From Eubacteriales bacterium (lineage in GTDB: Bacteria; Bacillota; Clostridia; Christensenellales; SZUA-584), in assembly GCA_028711205.1 (NCBI GenBank), contig JAQTSP010000052.1:1-12548 (forward strand): DNA of 12,548 nucleotides, given 5' to 3'. Below the pieces are notes generated by a model. The model was not told where the DNA came from, made no database searches, and saw nothing but the letters and a program-made list of their open reading frames with translations. Below are positions 1 to 6,136 of the stretch, piece after piece. Both the position numbers and the translations under genes were made by a program. How positions within the stretch are numbered: position 1 is the first letter of the stretch; every line of letters begins with the position of its first letter.

Positions 1-549
1 GGGTTCCAAATTCTCGAGCGTATCATGGATGCGTATTTCCTTGTCGAATAATCCTGTGCTTATCTGCCGTTTCAGGCTCAGGTTCATACCGGCAAGCATG
101 CTTTGTCTCATTTGACCCGCAAAATAAATTTCGTAATGATCGTCAACCCACTGTGCGCTGGCACAAATATTTTCAGCAGGCAGCATCGACAATCTCCCGT
201 GCATACCATGATTGACCCCGTTATCTATACAGGCCGGTCCCGTATTATCAAGGCCGCATGTGCTTAACATCCCGGCGCTCCAGTAGCTTAAAAACTCCCC
301 TTCCTGAGTATTAAAATAATTGTTTGCGACCAGCCCGTTTTTGCTGATAAACCCAATGTTAATTCCTTTATAAGTTAAATAATAAATATCCATGCATTTA
401 TCCGGCGTCACCGAAAAATTTAGCCCCCCGGCATTATACGCCTCAAAGGCTTCGGTTCCTTTTCCCCGGCCCGACCGATACGCAACATGCCGGAATCCGG
501 CATACTGCGACATGTCACCTGCTTTTTGCAAAAGCTCTGTCTTAACCAT
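1..549 (-). CDS. DUF4432 family protein, aldose 1-epimerase-like (3' end cut by window edge)
   Basis: The first 183 residues are visible; the C-terminal part lies beyond the window edge. I identify it as DUF4432, a member of the galactose-mutarotase-like beta-sandwich superfamily, from the pattern near residues 93-125: a GxLSTCGL segment (97-100 TCGL), an HGMHGR segment (114-119) and then LPAE. In this family that block reads roughly as TCGL...G...HGR...PA. The conserved hydrophobic-D-I motif after a PDK turn (residues 49-55) also fits. Full-length members are about 300 residues, so a little over half is seen. There is no signal peptide, so it is probably cytosolic. The family is related to aldose epimerases, but the substrate of this protein is unknown. 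The ATG at 547-549 is preceded by AAAGGAG with about 10 nt spacing. It lies 32 nt downstream of the preceding gene, so it is probably the fifth gene of the operon that starts at 4816. Its job is inferred to be mutarotation or recognition of the sugar handled by that operon. Confidence 0.8.
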   Translation of the reverse strand, partial: MVKTELLQKAGDMSQYAGFRHVAYRSGRGKGTEAFEAYNAGGLNFSVTPDKCMDIYYLTYKGINIGFISKNGLVANNYFNTQEGEFLSYWSAGMLSTCGLDNTGPACIDNGVNHGMHGRLSMLPAENICASAQWVDDHYEIYFAGQMRQSMLAGMNLSLKRQISTGLFDKEIRIHDTLENLEP

Positions 550-581
550 GTATAAACCGCTCCTTTTTTATAATCCTGCCA

Positions 582-1253
582 TCACTTCTTCAGAAAATAT
601 CCATTGGTATCAATTAAATAGTGATACAGCATACCCCTCTCCAGATGAGGGTTTTGGCTATCGAAGATGCCCGCATACAACGTAAAAGCAAAGTATTCAT
701 CCCGGCTGATTTGAATTTTCTTGTTAATCAAATTGTACATATTAATTATATTGATTTTCCCAAACCGGTCAATATATTTTTTATTTAAATACTGTAAATT
801 GTCAAATAAAGCATACCTGTCCGGGCAAAGATATTCTTTATAACCGCCCAGCAGCTCTGCCGTTTCCCCCGGGATAACCATCTTCATCGAAAAAACTCGT
901 TTTTCGCCCACTTCTTTGATGTTATTTTCCAACTCAAAACCCATGCCGAATGATAAAAATATATCCTCCCATTTAAGCGCTATTTTACTGCCGCTGAAAA
1001 CATCTGTCATATCAATCATCTTCGATGAATGCTTGCCGGCATATATACTGATAGCCTCAAACTCTTTCGCCAATACGCTGTTGAAGTAAGACACAATTTC
1101 TCGCCACTTTGCCGGTATTTTTATACACAGCGTATCAACAAGCTCTTTATTGCTATCAGGCTGATGCTCAGATGCATCGATATTTGTGTTTTTAAATATT
1201 GTTAAGAGCCGCTCTTTGCCGGCTCTTAACAATATTTTACCGAGTGGCTCCAC
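582..1253 (-). CDS. Hypothetical protein, 223 aa, GTG start, with hairpin in its 5' coding end
   Basis: I do not recognise this protein. It has 223 residues, no signal peptide, no clear membrane segment and no familiar catalytic motif. The C-terminal half is rich in Tyr, Asn, Lys and Ile, for example the run around residues 150-180. The reading frame is closed by TGA directly before the GTG at 1251-1253. That GTG has a good ribosome binding site (GGAGG at 1262-1266, 8 nt spacing), which supports this start. An overlapping ATG at 1255-1257 also follows that site but opens only a six-codon frame. Residues about 6-20 are encoded by a perfect 18-bp inverted repeat, so the N-terminal sequence may be constrained by RNA structure rather than protein function. 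The gene lies 34 nt after the glutamate dehydrogenase stop and 32 nt before the DUF4432 gene, so co-transcription is likely. It could be a diverged remnant, but the intact 672 bp frame argues for a real gene. Confidence 0.6.
   Translation of the reverse strand: MEPLGKILLRAGKERLLTIFKNTNIDASEHQPDSNKELVDTLCIKIPAKWREIVSYFNSVLAKEFEAISIYAGKHSSKMIDMTDVFSGSKIALKWEDIFLSFGMGFELENNIKEVGEKRVFSMKMVIPGETAELLGGYKEYLCPDRYALFDNLQYLNKKYIDRFGKINIINMYNLINKKIQISRDEYFAFTLYAGIFDSQNPHLERGMLYHYLIDTNGYFLKK
1194..1237 (-). repeat. Perfect 18-bp inverted repeat (hairpin) inside the start of the hypothetical gene
   Basis: The arms at 1194-1211 and 1220-1237 are exact reverse complements and flank an 8-nt loop. The core of each arm contains GTTAAGAGCCG. 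In the minus-strand transcript the hairpin begins about 14 nt after the GTG start at 1253 and about 50 nt after the glutamate dehydrogenase stop. The base following the stem on that strand is A-rich, with no U-run, so it does not look like a normal intrinsic terminator in the gene direction. It may be a processing or stability element, a translational switch, or the footprint of a small palindromic insertion. Confidence 0.9.
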
Positions 1254-1254
1254 T

Positions 1255-1266
1255 CATCAGCCCTCC
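1255..1266 (-). promoter_or_regulatory. Ribosome binding site shared by two overlapping starts
   Basis: GGAGGG on the minus strand at 1261-1266 precedes two candidate starts. The ATG at 1255-1257 has 4 nt spacing and encodes only six residues, MSGATR, stopping at 1237-1239, at the foot of the hairpin. The GTG at 1251-1253 has 8 nt spacing and opens the 223-residue frame. The spacing favours GTG, but ribosomes using the ATG would stop at the hairpin base. Confidence 0.6.
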
Positions 1267-1287
1267 GTCGTTATCCTGCATATCATC

Positions 1288-2538
1288 TTACGGGAATATG
1301 CCTCTGATCTTTTTTGCCTTGACCACACGGTCAAGCGCGACCATATAAGCAGAGACGCGGAGGCTTGTGTCTTTTCCCTTTGAAAGCGCGCATACTTCGT
1401 CAACGCTTCGTATCATGATTTTTTTCAGCATCGAGTTGACCTCATGCACATCCCAAAAGATCGCCTGCAGATTTTGCACCCATTCAAAATACGATACAAC
1501 CACACCGCCTGCGTTGGCCAAAATATCCGGTACGATAACGACGCCCTTCTCTTTTAATATCTCGTCTGCCCTGGTCGTCGTCGGGCCGTTTGCACCTTCT
1601 ACAATGATCTTGGCCTTAACTTTAGGCGCAATCGTTTCTGTGATCTGGTTTTCCAGCGCCGCCGGAACCAGTATATCCACATTGAGCGTAAGCAGTTCAT
1701 CGTTTGATATCTCGCGAGTGCCCTTCCCCGTGTAACCTCTCAGCGTCCGGTTGGCCTCTGCATGTTTAAATATTTCGTCAATGTTGAGCCCTTTTTCATT
1801 ATATAAACCGGTATGTACGTCGCTGACTGCCACCACGGTGTACCCTTTCTCATAGAAGATTCTTGCTGCCGTTCCGCCCACATTACCAAACCCCTGAACG
1901 GCGATCTTCGCTTTCTGCATGGGTATGCCCGAACGGAACGCGATCTCGTCCGTTACAATCACAACGCCGCGTCCCGTGGCCTCTTTTCTGCCCAGGGACC
2001 CACCGATCTCGATCGGCTTTCCGGTCACCACGCCGGGTACGGCATAACCTTTGAACATGCTGTAGGTATCCATAATCCATCCCATGATACGCGCATCGGT
2101 GCCTACATCCGGTGCGGGGATATCACGTTCCGGCCCTAAAACCGGCAATATCGCCGCCGTATACCGCCGTGTCAGGCGCGACAGCTCACGATCGCTGAGA
2201 CCTGATGGATCGACCTGTATCGCACCTTTCGCGCCGCCGTACGGGATATTCACCACAGCGCATTTCCATGTCATCCATGCCGCCAGCGCGCGCACCTCGT
2301 CAACGTCTACATCCGGATGGAAACGGATTCCGCCCTTGCACGGCCCGCGCGAGCTGCTGTGCTGTATGCGGTATCCGGTAAAAACCTTGAGTGTGCCGTC
2401 GTCCATCTCTACCGGTACCGCCACTGTTAGTTCGCGTTCCGGATAACGAAGCGCATTATAGTCGTTTAACGTGTATCCGAGCTTCTCCGCCGCAAGGTCA
2501 AGTACCGACAGCATCTGTTCATATGGATTGTATTTCAT
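1288..2538 (-). CDS. gdhA: NAD(P)-dependent glutamate dehydrogenase (Glu/Leu/Phe/Val family)
   Basis: At 416 residues this has the normal length for the hexameric, roughly 45 kDa type. It interconverts glutamate with 2-oxoglutarate plus ammonium in the cytosol. The dimerisation/catalytic domain carries GPCKGG (Lys68), Lys92 in WKCA, the catalytic Lys in GGAKGA (Lys104) and the Asp in PAPDVGT (Asp144). The Rossmann domain has GFGNVG at 216-221. An acidic residue ends the second beta strand (AVSD, Asp240), which leans towards NAD rather than NADP; this cofactor call is an inference. The C-terminal NAGG/VVSYFEWVQN segment is also typical. ATG at 2536-2538 follows AGGAAGGAAG. It lies 138 nt downstream of the isomerase gene, a longer gap than elsewhere in the operon, so it may also be transcribed separately. 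Next to an aminotransferase gene, a plausible role is regenerating 2-oxoglutarate and releasing ammonium. Leucine or phenylalanine dehydrogenase activity is less likely given the length and motifs. Confidence 0.93.
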   Translation of the reverse strand: MKYNPYEQMLSVLDLAAEKLGYTLNDYNALRYPERELTVAVPVEMDDGTLKVFTGYRIQHSSSRGPCKGGIRFHPDVDVDEVRALAAWMTWKCAVVNIPYGGAKGAIQVDPSGLSDRELSRLTRRYTAAILPVLGPERDIPAPDVGTDARIMGWIMDTYSMFKGYAVPGVVTGKPIEIGGSLGRKEATGRGVVIVTDEIAFRSGIPMQKAKIAVQGFGNVGGTAARIFYEKGYTVVAVSDVHTGLYNEKGLNIDEIFKHAEANRTLRGYTGKGTREISNDELLTLNVDILVPAALENQITETIAPKVKAKIIVEGANGPTTTRADEILKEKGVVIVPDILANAGGVVVSYFEWVQNLQAIFWDVHEVNSMLKKIMIRSVDEVCALSKGKDTSLRVSAYMVALDRVVKAKKIRGIFP

Positions 2539-2676
2539 GTTCTTCTTCCTTCCTATTAATATTGATTAAAATAAACGGGTATAAAGGTTTTTTTGATGCC
2601 ATCGAGCAGTACAAATATTATGAATCTACAAACACCCAAAATATATTTTTACTGCCCGACGGCAAATATAGCCTCA
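2539..2676. other. AT-rich gap between isomerase and glutamate dehydrogenase genes
   Basis: This 138 bp spacer is the longest gap between genes within the left operon. It contains a 12-bp AT palindrome (AAAATATATTTT, 2638-2649) and a short TGCC/GGCA stem just after the isomerase stop. I found only weak promoter-like hexamers on the minus strand, for example TTGCCG, 16 nt, TATTTT. No convincing terminator or internal promoter is seen. Confidence 0.4.
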
Positions 2677-3492
2677 TTAAGCATTGGCCCATGCAGCACG
2701 TACAAAACCCACTGCCTTTTTTACGCCCTCAATGCCTGTATTGCTGGCCTCCTCGATGCATATCCAGCCGTCAAAACCACTTTCTTTGAGCTTTTTAAAT
2801 ATCCCGTCAAACGGTACGATCCCTTCGCCGACCACGGTCGGTTTCAGCGCGCCGCGTTCTGCCGTATCCGCTGCATGTATTGTCACAATCCTGTCCATCA
2901 CTTTGTCCAACACCTCAAAAACGTCGCTGCCGTATACGATTGTGTTGGCCGTATCGAAATTGATGCCAATATCCGTATCGCGGATACCGTCTGCAATCTT
3001 CAAAAATATTTCTGTCGGATGCGAAAAATCAGGGTATCGCCAGCAGCCGGGTTTGGAGTGATTTTCGAACAGCAGCTTTACGCCATACCTGTGCGCTATA
3101 TCGGCCGATCGTTTAAATGCCTCAGTCGCCAAACCGACTCCTTGTTTCACATCCATTTCAGGATGCGCCTGTCCGGGCGTCATGCGAAGATATTTTGCGC
3201 CGAGCGCCGAAGCAAGCGCGATATCACGATAGAAATAATCCCGTTCGCGCTGCCTCTGCAACGCATCCGGATGCGTAAAATCGGGGTATGCTGTCATCAT
3301 CACCAGCGGCAACTCCGATAAGTCTTTTTTTAGCTGTGAAAGATACACCGGCGTATGGTTTGCAACAAGCAGCATGCTTAAATCGACCGCGTCAAGTCCG
3401 CAAATCTTTGCGGTATTCACCCAGTCTTTAACAGACATGTCCCCCTCTTGTATCGCTTTAAAGAACGATACGGGCAAACAGCTTACTTTCAT
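2677..3492 (-). CDS. Sugar phosphate isomerase/epimerase, xylose isomerase-like TIM barrel
   Basis: A 271-residue protein of the AP-endonuclease-2/xylose-isomerase-like TIM-barrel family, which includes IolE, IolI, MocC and tagatose/psicose 3-epimerases. The candidate metal-binding residues sit at the strand ends expected for this fold: Glu143 in LLFENHS, Asp180 in INFDTAN, His206 in TIHAAD and Glu247 or Glu248 in CIEEAS. A GEG motif (222-224) also matches the family. There is no signal peptide, so it is cytosolic. The family isomerises, epimerises or dehydrates sugars and cyclitols using a divalent metal; the specific reaction here cannot be read from sequence. ATG at 3490-3492 lies 19 nt after the aminotransferase stop, with only a weak GTGGGG ribosome binding site, so translational coupling is possible. 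Pairing with an aminotransferase suggests it acts on the keto product of that enzyme. Confidence 0.88.
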   Translation of the reverse strand: MKVSCLPVSFFKAIQEGDMSVKDWVNTAKICGLDAVDLSMLLVANHTPVYLSQLKKDLSELPLVMMTAYPDFTHPDALQRQRERDYFYRDIALASALGAKYLRMTPGQAHPEMDVKQGVGLATEAFKRSADIAHRYGVKLLFENHSKPGCWRYPDFSHPTEIFLKIADGIRDTDIGINFDTANTIVYGSDVFEVLDKVMDRIVTIHAADTAERGALKPTVVGEGIVPFDGIFKKLKESGFDGWICIEEASNTGIEGVKKAVGFVRAAWANA

Positions 3493-3511
3493 AAATGAAC
3501 CCCACGTTATA

Positions 3512-4816
3512 TTAGTCCCGAAGCACCATGTCGTCCGGCGCTACCTCAATACCCAGCACCTCGTCCATATTCTCCCACATCTTGTTTAGAGCCTCGGCAT
3601 ACCGGTCCATTAAATCATGACCGTTCGGCGGATAGATTGAATCATACAGCACCAGGGAATCCGCCAGAATCTGCTTTGTCACCTCGTAATCCTCAGGCCC
3701 GTATTCAACCTTTTCACCGCTGGTATATGGGCATGACCACGGACAGCCTTTGCCGTATCCTGTCCGTTCCTGAAAAAGTGTCTGTAACTGCACGGGCCGC
3801 GTCTGCCAACGGCTGACCGCAACGCCTTCTGCTACAAGCGCTTTTTGCAGTTTTGCCCGGAAGAGGTTCGGATCCATTGATATACCGAGTTCTTTCGGGG
3901 AAAAACGGATCCTGAAATAATGATAAACGCTTTGCCTGTTTTCGGGAATATGCGGTACTGCAAGCCCTTTAAGCCCGCCAATCTTCTCTGCAAGATATTG
4001 CGCATTAGAACGTCTCAGCGCGTTATCATCTCTCAGGCTAGTCAAACGCGAGCGAACAAACGCCGCGGGCAATTCAAAATACCGGTACATATACCCAACG
4101 CCCGAAGAATTATAATCCCTCGGAACGCCTTCCCGAACCACTTCGCCAAACATCCTGCACTGGTTGGCACGAACAAAATATTCCTCATCGTCCGTATTGA
4201 ACAATCCTCCGTCTCCACCCGGCAGATTTTTCAACCCATTTAAACTGAATACCGACATGTCTGCAAGCGTTCCCGCATTCTTCCCTTTATAGGTCGCTCC
4301 ATGTGCCTGGCAGGAATCCGCAATAACGATCAGATGATATTTTTTTGCAATAGAATTGATCTCGTCCATATCTGCCGTTATACCGTGCAGATCAACGGGT
4401 ATTATCGCCTTGGTCTTCTCCGTGATCTTTGCCTCAATCTTTTTAGGATCCATACAAAATGTTTTCGGATCGACGTCTACAAATTTAGGTATCCCATTGC
4501 AATGCAGCACCGCCATCGCACAAGCCACAAAATTTAAAGAAGGTGACAGCACCTCGTCTCCCGGCCCAATACCCGCTGCTGCCAAAGACATCGTTAACGC
4601 CGCTGTACCGCTGTTGCAGCTTAGACAATATTTCGTCCCGACAAACTCTGCCCACTCCTTTTCCAGCGCCTTGACCTGCGGTGCATACGGCCCCCATAAA
4701 ACGCCCTCTTCCAACGCTCTCATGACATATTCTTTGTCCTGCTCGCTGATTACCGGAAATTTGATATGCCCGTTTGGGTTGACAGCTTCTCCTCCGTTTA
4801 TTGCTAACCTTGCCAT
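3512..4816 (-). CDS. DegT/DnrJ/EryC1/StrS family PLP-dependent aminotransferase
   Basis: A 434-residue fold-type I PLP enzyme of the sugar/cyclitol aminotransferase family. PLP-binding features are visible in order: NSGTAA phosphate-binding loop (68-73), Asp167 in VIADSCQAHGA for the pyridine nitrogen, and the Schiff-base Lys196 in SLNGLKNLPGGDGG. The family moves the amino group between glutamate or glutamine and a keto sugar or keto cyclitol; related members act on scyllo-inosose and 2-deoxy-scyllo-inosose. The protein is cytosolic. It is longer than the common 360-400 residues because of a C-terminal region with a CPWSCPY segment (about 368-374) and a further helical tail. ATG at 4814-4816 follows GAGGAG. 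It is the first gene of the left operon, with a consensus promoter about 200 nt upstream. With isomerase, epimerase-like and glutamate dehydrogenase genes downstream, a catabolic role (deaminating an amino sugar or aminocyclitol) is more likely than biosynthesis, but direction and substrate are inferred. Confidence 0.92.
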   Translation of the reverse strand: MARLAINGGEAVNPNGHIKFPVISEQDKEYVMRALEEGVLWGPYAPQVKALEKEWAEFVGTKYCLSCNSGTAALTMSLAAAGIGPGDEVLSPSLNFVACAMAVLHCNGIPKFVDVDPKTFCMDPKKIEAKITEKTKAIIPVDLHGITADMDEINSIAKKYHLIVIADSCQAHGATYKGKNAGTLADMSVFSLNGLKNLPGGDGGLFNTDDEEYFVRANQCRMFGEVVREGVPRDYNSSGVGYMYRYFELPAAFVRSRLTSLRDDNALRRSNAQYLAEKIGGLKGLAVPHIPENRQSVYHYFRIRFSPKELGISMDPNLFRAKLQKALVAEGVAVSRWQTRPVQLQTLFQERTGYGKGCPWSCPYTSGEKVEYGPEDYEVTKQILADSLVLYDSIYPPNGHDLMDRYAEALNKMWENMDEVLGIEVAPDDMVLRD

Positions 4817-5012
4817 TTTTGCGATCTCTCCTCACTTTTTTTGACTTGGATAAAATTTCTGTGATATATAAATTTATTACATTTTTCATCCGATGCTTCA
4901 CGCATGATCCAACAATGGCCCTGTATCCATGCCGTATGCTGATAAATGTTTTATATTTATTTATATAGCCCATATAATTAAATATTCTATTTATTTTTTG
5001 TTTTATATTTAT
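4817..5012 (-). promoter_or_regulatory. Long AT-rich 5' leader of the aminotransferase operon
   Basis: If transcription starts near 5012, as the promoter at 5019-5047 predicts, the mRNA has an untranslated leader of about 195 nt. The first part is very AT-rich. The segment 4861-4940 is more mixed and contains a small ATGC-GTGAA-GCAT stem. I do not recognise any known riboswitch class, T-box or leader peptide. A frame shifted relative to the aminotransferase crosses this region, but it has no supporting ribosome binding site. Confidence 0.4.
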
Positions 5013-5018
5013 GTTATG

Positions 5019-5047
5019 ATTATATGTCTATTGTCCATAATTGTCAA
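5019..5047 (-). promoter_or_regulatory. Consensus sigma-A promoter for the aminotransferase operon
   Basis: On the minus strand TTGACA (5042-5047), a 17-nt spacer and TATAAT (5019-5024) match the sigma-A consensus exactly in both hexamers and in spacing. It directs transcription towards the aminotransferase gene. A promoter this strong upstream of a catabolic operon usually implies repression or another downstream control point. Confidence 0.85.
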
Positions 5048-5049
5048 CA
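5030..5049. repeat. Tandem 10-bp direct repeat over the -35 box (candidate operator)
   Basis: ATTGTCCATA (5030-5039) is followed directly by ATTGTCAACA (5040-5049), 8 of 10 positions identical. The period is one helical turn, so both copies face the same side of DNA. They cover the -35 hexamer and spacer of the minus-strand promoter. The adjacent divergent AraC-family regulator is the obvious candidate to bind here. AraC proteins recognise direct repeats, but usually with about 21-bp spacing, so the assignment is tentative. Confidence 0.45.
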
Positions 5050-5106
5050 TTATTACGAGAAAACGCCATTGAAATATTAATATATATGTTTTTTTCGTCT
5101 CGCGGC

Positions 5107-5135
5107 TTGTAGGGACGTTGCTCTTATTATATAAT
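5107..5135 (+). promoter_or_regulatory. Promoter of the AraC-family regulator gene
   Basis: On the plus strand TTGTAG (5107-5112), a 17-nt spacer and a perfect TATAAT (5130-5135) lie about 50 nt upstream of the regulator ATG. The -35 box is weak (TTG conserved only), so moderate basal expression is expected. The predicted start near 5142 gives a leader of about 40 nt. Confidence 0.7.
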
Positions 5136-5183
5136 GGGTCTAATAAAAAATATATTTAAGAGAAACTCGTTTCGGAGGAGAAA

Positions 5184-6080
5184 ATGTCGGATGCAAAATT
5201 AATCTGGGTGGAGAAATCAAAACTTTCTACGAATATCGGCATCAAAGCGCATACTCACGAATATTTTCATTTGTATTACATACCAAAAGGCGAATGCAGC
5301 TTTTTCATACACGACAGGCCCTATGCTGCCTCCGGTGGCGATCTCGTCATTGCCGTACCGGGCGTTGTTCATGGGGTTCAGGCAAAAAAGGATATAAAAC
5401 TGCTGGAAATCAAATTCGCCGTGTATGATTCTGCGCTTGCAAATGACCTTTCCGTACTGCCATACCCCGTCCAGGCGGATTCCCATACCGATTATTTCAT
5501 AAACTTCATTGTCGATAATGGCCGTTCGCGTCTTCAATATTTTATTGATAGTACACGCCAATATTTAAATACACTGCTTATTCATCTAACGAAGGATCTT
5601 CATGTGCCCGATATTACTGCGTCTAACTCGCAGCTGATTAACACTACCGGGTTTTCAAATGTAACAATAAATATCATTATATATGTCGAGGAAAATTATA
5701 TGAACAAAATCAGCCTCGAAACGATTGCAAAAACATTAGGCTATAATAAACATTACATATGTACGGCCTTTAAAAAGGATACCGGTATCACCATTTTTGA
5801 TTATTTGAATTTTGTACGAATTCGCCATGCCGCCGAAATGTTCTCTTACAGTGATAAGGATCTGCTGACAATCTGCCAACGTGTCGGTTTTACCAACTTA
5901 AGCCACTTTAATCATACCTTCAAAAAACTCACCGGTTTGCCTCCCGGTCAATACAAGCGAATGTTTCCCGTCGATATCAACGGAAATCTGCAGGGAGGCT
6001 GTTTCCTTCCGAATAATGATATATACCAGATACAAAAAATATCTGAAATATTCGGCACATTCCCTCAAAAAGAAGTCTGA
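5184..6080 (+). CDS. AraC family transcriptional regulator with cupin sensor domain
   Basis: A 298-residue protein, normal for two-domain AraC regulators. The N-terminal half is a cupin-like ligand-binding barrel, with HTHEYFHLYYI at 23-33 (His23, His25, Glu26) and a second His in VPGVVHG (His63), as in sugar-responsive AraC_binding domains. The C-terminal AraC double helix-turn-helix runs from about 160 to 262: first HTH around ISLETIAKTLGYNKHYICTAFK, second around ICQRVGFTNLSHFNHTFKK, ending GLPPGQYKR. About 35 residues follow the DNA-binding domain, longer than typical. The ATG is preceded by GGAGGAG (5174-5180). It is the only gene on the plus strand, divergent from the aminotransferase operon. 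By the usual rule for divergent AraC genes it likely controls that operon and perhaps itself. The ligand is presumably the imported compound or a derivative. No terminator is evident before the convergent response regulator gene. Confidence 0.92.
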   Translation: MSDAKLIWVEKSKLSTNIGIKAHTHEYFHLYYIPKGECSFFIHDRPYAASGGDLVIAVPGVVHGVQAKKDIKLLEIKFAVYDSALANDLSVLPYPVQADSHTDYFINFIVDNGRSRLQYFIDSTRQYLNTLLIHLTKDLHVPDITASNSQLINTTGFSNVTINIIIYVEENYMNKISLETIAKTLGYNKHYICTAFKKDTGITIFDYLNFVRIRHAAEMFSYSDKDLLTICQRVGFTNLSHFNHTFKKLTGLPPGQYKRMFPVDINGNLQGGCFLPNNDIYQIQKISEIFGTFPQKEV

Positions 6081-6136
6081 TCAAATGTGGCGCAAAACGT
6101 GCCAGAAACCAGCCGATGATAATGCCAGACCAGAAA

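Noticed and set aside
2638..2649. AAAATATATTTT palindrome between isomerase and dehydrogenase genes
   Set aside because: A short palindrome of only A and T in AT-rich DNA is expected by chance and is not placed at a promoter I can support.
2593..3321. Plus-strand open frame of 242 codons opposite the isomerase gene
   Set aside because: The opposite strand encodes a clear TIM-barrel enzyme with conserved metal ligands; the plus-strand translation has no family features.
4842..4871. Plus-strand TTGACT, 18 nt, TATATA promoter-like pair in the leader
   Set aside because: It points away from the aminotransferase and is more than 300 bp before the AraC gene, which has a better and closer promoter; AT-rich sequence makes such matches common.
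4485..4973. Minus-strand 162-codon frame overlapping the start of the aminotransferase and its leader
   Set aside because: It is out of frame with a strongly supported gene, has no ribosome binding site at its start, and is compositionally biased (rich in Arg, Gly and Cys in the overlapping part).
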